Position numbers and translations under genes: made by a program. 64,000 nt of DNA from Turnera subulata (lineage: Eukaryota > Streptophyta > Magnoliopsida > Malpighiales > Passifloraceae). The notes below the pieces were generated by a model. It did no database searches. It saw only the letters and a list, made by a program, of their open reading frames with translations, and had not been told where the DNA came from. Location of the stretch: contig JAKUCV010007196.1 in NCBI GenBank assembly GCA_028386065.3, positions 1 to 64,000 on the forward strand, given 5' to 3'. Shown piece by piece: positions 17,396 through 28,999 of the stretch (its first letter is position 1; every line of letters begins with the position of its first letter).

Positions 17396-20300
17396 GCTCC
17401 TGTCTTATCCACTGTCAAGTCAACTCCTAACTTCTTTAACTCGATTAGTGAAAACATTGAGTAACTAGTGGAGGCATCATCCGATTGTCTCCGACTCAAA
17501 GCATCAGCTACCACATTAGCCTTTCCTGGGTGATACTCGATAGTACAGTCATAATCATTAAGCAACTCAACCCAGCGTCTTTGTCGCAGGTTAAGTTCCT
17601 TTTGAGTCATGATGTACTTGAGGCTTTTGTGGTCGGTGAAGATTCAACACTTCTCTCCAAACAAGTAGTGTATCCAAATCTTTAGAGCCAAAACCACTGC
17701 TGCCATCTTAAGATCATGAGTCGGGTAGTTCTTCTCATGAGTCCTCAGCTGTCTGGAGGCATAGGCGATTACTCGTCCTTCTTGCATCAGCACAGCTCCT
17801 AAGCCAAGACCTGATGCGTCACAAAACAGCACGTACTCAACTCCTGGCTTCGGTACTGTTAGCACTGGTGTCGTGGTCAGCTTCTTCTTAAGCTTCTCAA
17901 AACTCCGTTGGCACTCCGGGCTCCAAACAAAAGCTTGTTCTTTCCTCAATAGCTTAGTCATGGGACTGGCTAATAAGGAAAAACCTTCTATGAACCTCCG
18001 ATAATAACCTGCAAGGCCAAGAAAACTCCTGACTTCGGACACATTCTTAGGAGGCTCCCACTCCAACACAGCCTTAACTTTGGCAGGATCAACCTTTATT
18101 CCATCCCCGCCTACTACATGTCCGAGGAAGGAAACTTCTCCAAGCCAAAATTCACACTTGCTGAATTTGGCATACAACTGCTTCTCCCTTAACCTTTGAA
18201 GCACTATCCTCAAATGCTCTTCGTGCTCTTCTTTGCTCTTGGAGTAGATGAGGATATCGTAGATGAAAACCACAACAAACTTATCCAGGAACTCATTCAG
18301 CACCAAGTGCATCAAGCACATGAATACTGCCGGTGCATTGGTCAAACCGAAAGGTACCACAGTGAATTCGAAGTGGCCATACCGTGTGCGGAAAGCTGTC
18401 TTCGGTATGTCCTTCTCCGAAATCTTGATCTGGTGATAGCCCGATAGGAGATCAATCTTTGAAAACACCGTTGCTCCTTGAAACTGATAAAAAAGATCAT
18501 CAATCCTTGGTAACGGGTACTTATTCTTGATTGTCACCTTGTTGATCCGGCGATAGTCTACACACATACGCAGACTACCATCCTTCTTCTTCACGAACAA
18601 GACTGGTGCACCCCATGGTGAGGTACTAGGTCTGATGAAACCTTTCTCCAGTAGTTCGTCTAGCTGCTTCTTCAGCTCCTGAAGCTCTGTCGGTGCCATC
18701 CTGTACGGTGCCATCAAGATAGGTGTAATTCCAGGTATAAGCTCGATGGTGTACTCAACCTCTCTGTCGGGTGGCAAACCAGGTAGATCATCTGGAAAAA
18801 CATCAACAAACTCCCTCACAACTGGTACATCCTCCGGGGTAGGATCTTGTTTTTCTTCACCTGAAATGTGAGTCAGCAAAGCATCTGGTCTATGTTGCTT
18901 CATTCCATAGCCTTGGGTAGCAGAGATACTACATGTGGTTGTAGTTCTCCCCACTCCGGACATAACAATCGACCGGCCTTCGGCGGATGTCAACCTCACT
19001 TGCTTAGCTCGGCAATCCACCAAAGCTTGATACTTCGACAACCAATCCATGCCTAGGATTATATCAAATCCTCCCATGTTCACGACAATGAGTCGAGCAG
19101 GAAAGGTTTTGTCCCCGAACTCTAACGGCACATCCTTACAAACTCTATCTAATTTCACTATGATGCCTGCGGGTAATCTAACCCTCATCGGTTTTTCTAG
19201 GGATACATTTTCACAGTTCTGTTGCATAGCATAGGTTTGGGCTATAAAGGAATGTGTAGCTCCAGGATCAATTAATGTGAATGCAACACTACCATGTACT
19301 GTAAAGATACCTGCTATAACTTGGGCAGCATCAGGGTCTTCTTCTGCGGTAATGACAAAAGCTCTGGGAACTGCTGAGCTTTGATTAGCACTAGATTGGG
19401 TCCTTGCTGAAGGATTCCCACGACCACGACCTTGTCCATGAGCTTTGGATCCACTTGGCACGCTAGCTACAGAGGTCTGAACTGTTGGTGCCGGTGCAGA
19501 GTTACTGGTCCTCCCAAGCTTTGGGCATGCATAACGATAATGTCCCAACCCATTGCACTCAAAGCATCTGAACGATGATATGGGATGTCGGAAGCGATTA
19601 TCTCCAGAACTAGTCACTCCAGGTCCACTCCATCCTCCAGTCAAAGCTCCGCGGTTGTTAGTCCAACCACGTCCATGAGTCATCTGCTGATACTGTCCTC
19701 GTCCAGCTGTAGGTGCACTAGCGGCAGGTACATATAGCTTCTTGTTCTGACTAGGAGGAACCTGCGGTGCATTTCTCTTCCGGCGATACTCCTGTTGATC
19801 ACGCCATGTAACTTCAGCCTTCTGAGCATCCCTTACCATGTCTTGATATCCAGCATAATCCTTGCATCCCATGATAGCTCGGATGTCAGGATGTAAACCT
19901 CTCCAGAAACGTTGGCATCTGGCTTTGGTAGTTGCAACCAGATCTCCAACATACAGAGACAAACGATCAAACTTCTTCTCATACTCTGTCACGGTCATAT
20001 TATCCTGGCGCAATTCTAGGAATTCGCGCTGCATGCGTTCCTGAAATTATTCATTAATGAACTTGTCCCTGAACATGGCCGTGAACTCAGCCCATGGCAT
20101 CACCACTGGTTTCAGCAGGTCTCTTGTGGTAGATTCCCACCATGTTGCTGCTTCTTCACGGAAAAATGAAGCGGCATAGTTCGCCCACTGTTCAGTTGTG
20201 CACCTGATCTTAAGCATGGCCCTGGCGATCTGACGTAACCACTCGTCTGCCTCACGAGGGTCAGTCGCTCCTGAAAAAGGCTCACTTCCAAGCTCAGATA

Positions 20301-20520
20301 GCTTGGTAAAAACATGGTCTTCGACTGGTCCCCCGGCTGTCTGCCGATGAAGGATCTGGGTCATCATGTGCATCATCTGTAAGGACATCTGGCATGGCAT
20401 ACCCGGTACCCCATCGTAGACATGTGGTTCTTCTTCGTATACATACGGTTGACTGATTGACACTTGGTCCTCTTTCAAGTGCTGTTGGGCGGCATGCTGG
20501 TGTCCCTCAGCCGGATCCAT
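17396..20520 (-). pseudogene. Gypsy gag-pol polyprotein, inactivated and truncated
   Basis: Gag starts at 20520 (MDPAEGHQH). An in-frame TAA interrupts it near 20044. The following frame carries the CCHC knuckle ([14 protein letters not shown]), a DPGATHSFI protease motif and a complete reverse transcriptase. The catalytic box reads FIYDILIY where the relative at 57.9 kb has FIDDILIY, so one catalytic Asp is lost. A second in-frame TGA lies at 17644-17646, inside RNase H, probably from CGA decay. Homology ends shortly after DALSRR...[10 protein letters not shown]. With two stops, a lost Asp and no integrase, this copy cannot be autonomous. Confidence 0.88.
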
Positions 20521-20617
20521 CTCGTCCTTCCTATATGAAGATGTATGTATGAGTATTATATTTATAACATGTGGAGCAGGATATGCACAGACAATCAAAC
20601 AATAACCAAGGACCTAC

Positions 20618-20637
20618 AGCCCGATCCGCTACCAAAA
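20618..20637 (-). other. Primer-binding site of the minus-strand gypsy element
   Basis: Directly inside the LTR the minus strand reads TTTTGGTAGCGGATCGGGC. TGGTAGCGGA resembles the initiator-Met-type primer site TGGTATCAGA used by many plant LTR elements. The same motif follows the LTRs at 55450 and 60377. Confidence 0.6.
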
Positions 20638-23090
20638 TGAAACGCCCCGACTTGTAATTACCTTTATGCACAGTAACATGTGGGACTACATAATATCACA
20701 GTATCCACAGTTGTAAATATCACAACCAACAATAATAATACAATAACAGTACGTCATACATAAACAGTACTTGTCCCGGCACGGAGACATTATTATAACA
20801 AGCATCAGAAATGGGTAGTAAAATGCAAGTAGCGAAAGTCTTAATACAATACAACAATAAGCAACAATATGATGATGATGCATCGCGGGATGGATCCGGG
20901 CCTGGCAGAGGATGCGCCACAGCTTGCCTCGAACGTACTTGAGCTACGCACAATCAAACTACGCGACCAGGTCACGCAGGCGAGGGGTGAGTCCGAAGTG
21001 CTCACCGGGTGAAATCCATAAGCAAACATACATATACAAACAACCGTAAATAATCCAAGTCACATCAACAGTATTAAATTAAAGTTCACAAGAACCCTAA
21101 ATAACACACTCTGTGATCCTAGACACGCTACACCAATTTTATTATCATGGCCCCTATCACTAGTTAAATGGTGGCCGTCGCCTGGTAGTCAAGCTAGCTA
21201 GCCCGTGGACCCCGCCCTAGTACCTCCACGTAAAACTGGCACAGACAGGGAGCAGACCCCAAGCACACTCTCCCCCAACGCCTAAAATAATAATTAGTAC
21301 AGACAGGGAGCAGACCCCAAGCACACTCTCCCCCAGCACCATAAAAATAAGACTACCATCTGGCTATTCCAACATTTAACTGTGATTTACTAGATGTCTA
21401 AGTGTATCCAGTTTTATTATTTCTAGTTATTTAATTTCTATTATCCTCCATTCTCTCATTATCCCGAGCAGGCTCACAGCCTCTCCGCTCGTGTGGATAA
21501 TACAAGCTTATTCAACTAGTACCCTCGGTACTCTACTCTCACAATTTTCACAGCCATCAACAACAGTGGTAACCTACTAATACCACATTTCTAATATGAC
21601 CAATAACGTTAACAATAGCATCAATTCAACAACATCAACGTCAACAAATTCCAATTAAATTCATCTCACAACAACCATTCACAGCCACAAAGAATTATTC
21701 AAGCATATAACACAGATAGTAAACAAACAGCAACTTGGTACTACGGGCAGTATATAAATATTTACTTATCATCACCTTGGCCGATAAATTCCTCGTGAAT
21801 TTCTCCCACGGATTCCAAGCCCTCGTTTGCGTCCTCTTCACCTAGATGCATTAACATATAATCACATAAATGCACAACAAAATGATATGCTTATAATAGT
21901 CTTTTTTCGTAATTCGTTTATAGTATCACTATGTTATTTATACTCAATGAATATTAATAGGTTATATATATACATGTGTATATACATATATTTATGCATA
22001 TCACTAATATTGTAGTATACTACATATTTATTTAATGCTCTCAATGTAAATAATGTATACCTATATATTTATATTATTATTATTATTATTCTTCTTGCTA
22101 TTACTTGTTAATTACCGTTAGTTTAATTTGTGTGTAATATGAAAAGAAGATAAGTCAGCCCACCATAATGTCTAAGTCCAAACGTTCAGCCCATCCCAAG
22201 ACTATAACCTTCTTCCTTTAATAGTCAGCCAATCAGCCCATCATATTATCCAAGTCTAAAATGTTTTAGCCCGTCACCCAATATTTACTAACCCAAAACT
22301 CAAGCCTGCTTCAGCTCACCTGTTTCAGCTTGCCACTAACACAGCGAGACCGGACGGTGCGGGGCTGCAAGCGGCAGCGCGACGCGAGGTGGAGGACGAA
22401 CGGCGCGGCACTGCTCGGTGAAGGACGACGGCTACATGCACGTTGAAGGGCGGAATGAAGGACGACTACTGAAAGCTGAGGCGTGGCTTGCTCGTCACTG
22501 CAGTTCGTGCGGCAGTGGAGGCTCGCAGCGGTGGCCGGTGGGCTGTTGGCTGGTGGTGGCGAGACGCGATGGACAACACGAATGGCGGCGCTGCTGTGCT
22601 CTTTCGAGGCGGTGGCGTGTGTGAGTAGGCAGAGGAGAAGGCGCGACTGCACGGTGAAGGACAGGGAGGAGAGGTCGGTAGTAGTGTAACGTGAGGAGGA
22701 CGAAGGCGGCTCTGTTGCAGGTGCAGCGCGACGGTGTGAGCAGGCGGCAAAGGGAGGGCGACTGGTGGCGGCAGTTGTGTTTGCTGGTGTGGGTGTGGCG
22801 GTGGTTAGATTCGGTGGTATGGTCGGCAGTGGTGTGAAGAAAAAGAAGAAGAAGAAGGAAAAGAAATGGTAAGGAAGAAAAGAAACGAAACTGAGTAGTG
22901 TTGGGTGTATTAAGCTTTTGTTCATGGTCTGCCATGAAACCATAGTTTAATAGCTAGGAATGTAGAAAAAAACCACGTGATGAAGGTTGAGAAAAAGAAG
23001 GAGGTGTCTGCCACATTTCTTCAACCGGGTGAAATCATGAGGGAGCATGCACCATTGAGCTGGAAAGGGACTGAACCAGATTATACTTTC

Positions 23091-23171
<81 letters not shown>

Positions 23172-23200
23172 TTCTTCTTCTTCTTCTTCTTCTTCTTCTT

Positions 23201-23231
<31 letters not shown>

Positions 23232-23485
23232 GAGTGGAAGACTGTTATGCCCTTTCTAGTTTCTCTTAGTTGTAAAACTAACCTACGTAAATAATTGTCC
23301 TTTTTAAGGTTTTCCTAATCCGGAAAATTCCGTAAAACATCCGAAGTATGGATCGAAACCCGGAATTGAAATCTGATGCTCGGTTTACCATAAAATAATT
23401 TCCAAGATTATTTTTACATGGTAAATTACTGTGCCAAGCATTTTACAGTCCGGTAAAAATATAAATTTTTACTTGGGCTGTTACA
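20638..23485 (-). repeat. Gypsy 5' LTR, 2,848 bp
   Basis: On the minus strand it begins TGTAACAGCCCAAGTAAAAA at 23485 and ends GGCGTTTCA at 20638. It contains the family's conserved stem-loop (20986-21006, GGTGAG-9 nt-CTCACC). A 37-bp unit is repeated exactly with a 58-bp period (21241 and 21299), itself bounded by GGGAG...CTCCC. A GC-rich block (22320-22700) ends in a GTGAGC splice-donor-like site at 22319, with an acceptor-like TAG at 21842. A compound trinucleotide microsatellite sits near its 5' end. Confidence 0.85.
23092..23231 (+). repeat. Compound microsatellite (ATT)n(CTT)n
   Basis: About 25 repeats of a TTA/ATT unit run directly into about 20 repeats of a TTC/CTT unit, all inside the gypsy LTR. 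Length is probably polymorphic. Confidence 0.95.
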
Positions 23486-23821
23486 TGGATAGTCTACGAC
23501 TTACTGCGGGTGTTGGATATTATTATTAGAATAACAATAATAATAACATATTTAATACTTAAAATTTTTGAATAAATGATTTAAATTATATAATATATAA
23601 AAAGGTTTTTCCGTCTTGTGCCCTAGGGTCTATTTCCTCTCCATCAATACCTTTTTTTTTCCTTTAAGTTTTTGGTTTATCAAAAACCAAAATCGGTTTG
23701 CTTTTAAATTTATTATTTTTTGAAAAACTATTTTAAATCTAATAGCTTAACACAAGTAATTGCTTTATTATTTAAAATATTACTTACATGAATAAAAACC
23801 ATGATTATTCATCTCATAATA

Positions 23822-26580
23822 TGTAACAGCCCAGGTAAAAATTTCATTTTTACCGGGACTGTTTAAGTTAATCTACAGTAATTTACTATTGATTTTTAAT
23901 CATGGGTAATTAAAATTGTGGTAAATCGAGTATTGGATTCCGAAACCGAGCATAGTCCCACGCTCGGGATTTTTCTGCGGATTTTACGGACCGAAGTTGG
24001 AATTTTTCCGGGTCCGGGAATCTTCGGAAAAGCCGGGATTATCCTTGAATTATCGAACCAGAAATAAGATAAGTGGGTATACCGGATATTTTCTGGTCCA
24101 GGTGGGTCACACTTCACATGCAGCATAGTAACTGCATAATTGAAGTTCAATTATTCAGCCGCCAATTCCTATTCAGCCTGTGACTTATCAATAATTTTGC
24201 TGTCTATATAACTATTTCTCTTCTGCCACCAAGCACACCACCATCACCCCTTCATCTTCAACACAACCGTACCTGCAAAATTCAAAAAAAGAAACCATCT
24301 CCAAAAGTAGAAAAAAAAAGAAAGAAAGGAAAGAAAAAAGAAAAAAAAAAGAAAACAACACACACCAACACCAACACCCATGCCACATCACCACCACCCT
24401 CTTCCTTCCTTCTTCTTTCTTTTCTTTTCCACCGACCGCCACCGGCCGACCACCCCCTTGAACCGCCATCACCATCGAGCCAACGTTACCACCAGCTCCT
24501 CCTTCTCTTCTCTTTCTCCTCTCGCCGGCCACCGCAACCCCCCATGCACCGCCTTCTTTTCCTCCCCTCGCGTGTCGCGCGCCGCCTCGCTCCTCCTCGT
24601 CGCTGCAACCGACGCAGCAGCCGCCGCCGAGCACCACCAGCGGTCGCGCCCCTCCGTCGCGCTCTCTCGCTGCGTCCCGCCTCGCCCCGGTGCCGCCTCC
24701 TCGCGCCGTCCCGTCGTTGCAGGTGAGCAGACCCGGATGTGGGTCGCGGGTCGTGGGTGACCCGGTTCTGTGTTGATGGGTTTTGGATTGTTGGGCCGCG
24801 AGTGGTGGGCTGGGCGTGATGGGCTCGGGCTGTTGGTTGCTGGGCCTACTGCGTGGGTAGCGCCTGGGCTTTGTTTGGGGCCTGGGATGACTCAAGTGGT
24901 AGGCTGGGCTTAGACACAGGCCCAGTCCAGAATTAAAAAAATAATAATAAAAAGAGAGAATTAAATCTGGGAAAAATAATGAAGAGGAAAAATTAATTTT
25001 GGAAAAAAATTATTATATGGTATATAGCATGTGGAAAGAAAATAATAATTTGTAGAAATAGTATTTTGGAAAGTACATACTTAAGAAATAATTATGGAAA
25101 GGGTATTATCAAAGTATAATACCGGAATAGTACCCGGGTATAGGAAAAAGTATAGAAGGGCATTTTTGACACTTGAAATAAATGGTGAATGATGATAATA
25201 ATGGAATCAATCCGGGAGAGTAACCGAGCCGAGTTTATATTTAATTTACGGTATACAGTATTAGCATGGCATTTGCATACCATCTTATGTGTGCATATTA
25301 TTTGATTGACATAGGAGTTGATAACGAGCAATTTGCTGAGGAACCGGACTTGGAACTTGCTGGACAATTTCATAATTGAATATCGACTAAGGTGAGGATG
25401 GATAACCCTTGTTATGTTGCCTGTAATACTTTGTGTGCTTTGTTGTTCGATTGAACTGCTGAATTGTTGATTGTTGGTTGAGTATCTGCTGTGGATATTA
25501 TTGTTGCTTTTGGACTGTGATATTGACTCTGTGGTTAATATGCTGAGATTGATGTTGAACTATTGACTGTGGAAGTTGAGAAAAAGAAATTGGAATATGA
25601 ATTGGAATTGGAATTGATTTGAGATGTTGTTATCATTGTCATGTGGAAAGTAGTGGTACGACCCGATGGTTGGAAATTAATTTTGGGATGCTATGGTCGG
25701 TTACTTGGTTTGTTGGCTTGTTGCCTGTGGTTAGGGTATACCAAATACCCAGTGGCTCGGATATGCCGAATATCCGTTTGGCTTTTGCCTGTGGTTAGGG
25801 TATACCAAATACCCAGTGGCTCGGATATGCCGAATATCCACAGTGGCTCAGATATGCCGAATATCTGGTTGGCATGTTGTTGCCTGAGGTCGGGGTATAC
25901 CGAATACCCAGTGGTTTGGATATACCAAATATCCGGGTTTTGAGATGTGGATTGGTTTTGACCTAGCATCCGGAATTAATTGATAACCAGGTACAACCCT
26001 AGCTTGTCCAGTGACGGGGGCCCGAAAAGATAAAATTGGTAATAATAATTAAGCATTCTTTTGGCCTTGGCTCAGTTGTTGAGATATGTTATTGCTTGTC
26101 TGTGGTTGCTTTTAAGTATTACGGTTGCTTGCATATCACTGTTTATCCTTCGTCGGTGAGCACTTCGGACTCACCCCTCGCCTGCGGAGTTTCATCCCGT
26201 AGGTTAAGTTGTTACGTAGTTCAGGTACGACGTTCGATGGCTGCTGTTTTCTCCACCTGACTCCGGATCCATACCACCGTTGCATGTGCATAAGTCTTCC
26301 GCTGCTATTCTATTGCTTATGATGCTGTACTACATTTCCGCTGCAGTGTGATATATATATTGTTGTACTGCTGATTTCCTGTGATATGTATATTACTGAT
26401 ACTATCTGCTGCTGCTGAGAGCACTGTGTTTGGATTGAATAATGGTCCCCGAGTGTGGGTGACAGTTGTATTGATAGTTGCTATTGTATAATATTTGCAC
26501 GTTGTACTGTCTGTTCTATCATTATGAATAGTTTCAGCACGTGTTTACTGTGTTACGGTAAATACGGGTCGGGGCGCTTC

Positions 26581-26581
<1 letters not shown>
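23822..26581 (+). mobile_element. Gypsy solo LTR (LTR-1), 2,760 bp
   Basis: It begins TGTAACAGCCCAGGTAAAAA and ends GGGTCGGGGCGCTTCA. A perfect 5-bp target duplication TAATA flanks it (23817-23821, 26582-26586), so it is a complete insertion reduced to one LTR by LTR-LTR recombination. A TATA box (CTATATAAC, 24204-24212) suggests transcription starts about 400 bp into the LTR. A GC-rich exon-like block ends at AG|GTGAGCAGACCC (24722/24723), and an acceptor-like ACATAG|GAG lies at 25314/25315. A hairpin array (25734-25934) and the family stem-loop (26155-26175) follow. Confidence 0.9.
25734..25934 (+). repeat. Tandem hairpin array in gypsy LTR-1
   Basis: Seven 17-nt units, each a 6-bp stem with a 5-nt loop, start at 25734, 25759, 25798, 25823, 25850, 25893 and 25918. 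Stem types are GGGTAT/ATACCC and GGATAT/ATATCC. The unit at 25850 is AGATAT/ATATCT: both partners of a base pair have changed together. Confidence 0.85.
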
Positions 26582-26629
<48 letters not shown>

Positions 26630-26630
26630 A
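26582..26630. repeat. (AT)n microsatellite next to LTR-1
   Basis: An uninterrupted AT dinucleotide run of roughly 20 units follows the target duplication of the solo LTR. Target-site AT-richness or slippage may both contribute. Confidence 0.9.
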
Positions 26631-26929
26631 AATTTTATTACAAAAATAATGTCAAATTGCTTAGATTTAAAAAGTTATATTTTTTAAATAATATTCAAGT
26701 ATCAAAAATAAATCAAAATTATAATATCAATATTAATTATATCTATCCCATAATTATTGTGTTTTTCTATCTGCAGTTGAGGCATCTGCAAAACTTGTTT
26801 GGAATTAATATCGATAACTACTCCTCTTTTAATTTGTCCACTCTATCCTTGTTATCTTCAAGGACAAAATTTTCCCCATCATAATCAGTTCAAGGTTTAG
26901 CATTTAAAATTTTAGGATTTAGATTTTTG

Positions 26930-27525
26930 GAATAATTGGGATCACTTTTTTTTTCACTCAAAATTGGAGGTATTGGCTTATGTTCATTCGTCAATGTGTC
27001 TGAATCCACGAGCTCTGCATTTACTCCAAGCTGCCCCCAGGTTTTTTTTTTTTTTTTGAGAACTGTCCCCAGTTTTAGAGAAGTACCACCAGTATTTGCA
27101 TAATTTTTTACTTTTAGTTATCCACAAAGCTTGACGTCACTATAGAGATTTTCAAACCAAGGACTTCATCTTTCTCCGTTACATGCTGACCCCAAACTGC
27201 TAATATTAATGAGAGCATACATACAATGTTCAATTTTGTATGTAAGTGAAAAAAATTGGTTTTATTTCATGGATCAGTCCTACCGTTACAAACGGACACC
27301 TCAACGTTTAATGAGCATTTACACTTGCAACTCATAAGGCACAAGGGATTTGTACAGGAAATATATATGTAAAACCGGAGCGCGAAGATGGTTCTGAATA
27401 TTTGCTTGCAATGGCACAATCTGTGCCCTGTTTATTCGTTTAAGCTATGTTAAGCAGGGGAAGTCCCTCGGAAAGCAGGAGAATGGGAGCACTTTAGTGT
27501 GGTTAGGCCTCGTTGCTTTGTTGTG
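26930..27525 (+). repeat. PGIC 3' flank, copy B of the duplication
   Basis: This matches 16038-16682 in order and orientation, starting at AATAATTGGG. It lacks several short segments of copy A. It also has a T-rich insertion at 27043-27070 flanked by near-identical CTGCCCCCAG and CTGTCCCCAG, which looks like a tiny retroposon tail with its target duplication. No PGIC exon precedes it. Confidence 0.85.
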
Positions 27526-28352
27526 TCTGCTTGGAACTCGTCCTGTGACTGGTTTTCTGGTTGATATGACAAGAAATGGCATCAACGTTATCAGTTTTGT
27601 ATGCATCTAACGCCAACAATTGACTAGACAAGCTTAGAGCATCATGGAATTACATGCTAAACTGGCAATTGTAAACTATCGTATATAAGGTTATGCTGGC
27701 CTGTTTTAACCATGTTATCAAAGTCGGTTGAATTGTAAAAAAATAGAAGCTTAAAGAAATAAATGAATCTCAAAAGACATTTTCATCAGAAAGGGGAAAA
27801 CTAGAGATTGCCATATGGTGTAATCTCACAATGTGGGAGTCAATAATTTGCAAATCCCACGAAAGAAATGAGAAACACTTAACAAGGTGCAGAAGCAATA
27901 CGGGAGAACCAACAAACTAGCATTCCCTAGGTTCAAATGAGAGTAGAAGAAATGGGACTAGCAGTTTCCTGGGTTTTGGATCTCTCCTAAACTGGTTTTG
28001 TTCGAGAAGAGAATCCCGTCGTAGTCATAAAGTTGTTTATGATCTTATGAAAAGAAAGGAAAGTAAATAGAAAAGTCAGGAAAGAGATTTCTTTTCTTTT
28101 TTCAGGGTGGAAAATAGAAATAACCTTTACAGCTTGATCACATGAACAACTTCTCCACACACACACGACGCGGAATATTGGAAATCCGAAATTGATTGAC
28201 ATATGAAAACCCACTGTATCGGGTTCAAGTTGAACGTTTATGTTCAACTGACAATGACCGCCCCATGAAGGCAGAGAAAGGACATACTCGAGCTTTATAC
28301 ACGCAAAAAGGAACATGTTCAAGCTCTATACACACTATCAGGTAAAAGAAAG

Positions 28353-28937
28353 CTAGTAACTTACTTTTGATGATTGAAGAGGGAGGGGGTCAATATTTGA
28401 GGATCGAATAGAAATCTTGGCAATCTCAGTAACAGCAGCTTCCCTCACAGCAGGAACATCACTAGCCAGAGCCTCATAAGCAGCTTCAAAAGCCTCTCGC
28501 CAGAACCGGGGCAATCTAGTTTTTGCACTTTGTGTATACACGCCCCACATCCGCCTCACAACCTTCTCTTTCTCCTCTACTTCCTAACCAAAAAAGTATA
28601 AACTTTAACCAAATAAGCGTACTAATCATTGTGAGCACAAAAACAAGATCACACAAGTAGAGAGAGTTGAGAGAGGTACAAGGACGTCAAGATCATCGTG
28701 GGTTTGCAAGTCAAGCTCGTCGGAGAGGTGTGCGAGGTTAGTGGACCATTTTAGAGTGACTGTGCCAGTAAGCATAGACCAAAGTGCAAGAAGGGTAATT
28801 GCAGCCAAGACCCAGAATTTGTAGCGAGACTTGCCAAAAGGACTGGTACCCGAATTCCCTTTCTTTGTTGTAGTGGCTGTTATGGTGGGATTTGTTGTTG
28901 GTATTGTTAGCACAGTAGGAGCTCCATTTTCTTTCAT
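28353..28937 (-). CDS. Small single-pass membrane protein, DUF1195-like
   Basis: Exon 1 (28680-28937) and exon 2 (28583 down to 28365 or 28353) join in phase across a GT-AG intron. Exon 1 encodes MKENGAPTVL, a Thr-rich stretch, one strongly hydrophobic segment at about residues 41-60 (KFWVLAAITLLALWSM) and an acidic region (HDDLDVL). Exon 2 encodes a soluble charged domain (KVVRRMWGVYT, LPRFWREAFEAAYEALASDVPAVREAAVTEIAK). This layout recalls the plant-specific DUF1195 family of unknown function; the name is from memory of the family pattern. The 3' end is uncertain: the frame stops at 28353, but GTAAGT at 28364 could be a donor to a further exon. The conserved exon 2 shows this is a real gene. 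Confidence 0.75.
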
Positions 28938-28999
28938 TTTTGCTTGACAGTAGCAGAGGAGAGACGAGAAGTGGAGCGGCGCACTGAATTATTTGGTGG

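Larger units (their letters stand above)
17396..23485 (-). mobile_element. Truncated Ty3/gypsy retrotransposon (minus strand)
   Basis: The order on the minus strand is 5' LTR (23485-20638), primer-binding region, gag, protease, reverse transcriptase and RNase H, ending abruptly near 17396. Integrase and the 3' LTR are missing. The LTR size and pol sequence match the plus-strand element at 52658-60003 and the solo LTRs at 23822 and 39972, so all belong to one large family. The long LTRs suggest a Tekay/Del-like chromovirus, but no chromodomain is preserved to prove it. Confidence 0.85.

Noticed and set aside
17178..17464. Short frames beside the truncated gypsy pol
   Set aside because: Gypsy homology has ended and the remaining sequence matches no protein family I know.
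22311..22943. Long GC-rich open frames on both strands
   Set aside because: They overlap each other in several frames inside a gypsy LTR; composition-driven, no domain. Similar frames at 24212-24895, 40262-41196 and 53185-53514 lie at the same LTR position and are treated as LTR leader sequence.
27987..28322. Third exon of the DUF1195-like gene
   Set aside because: The frame is open but its sequence is Phe/Ser-rich without conservation I recognise; a downstream exon remains possible but unsupported.
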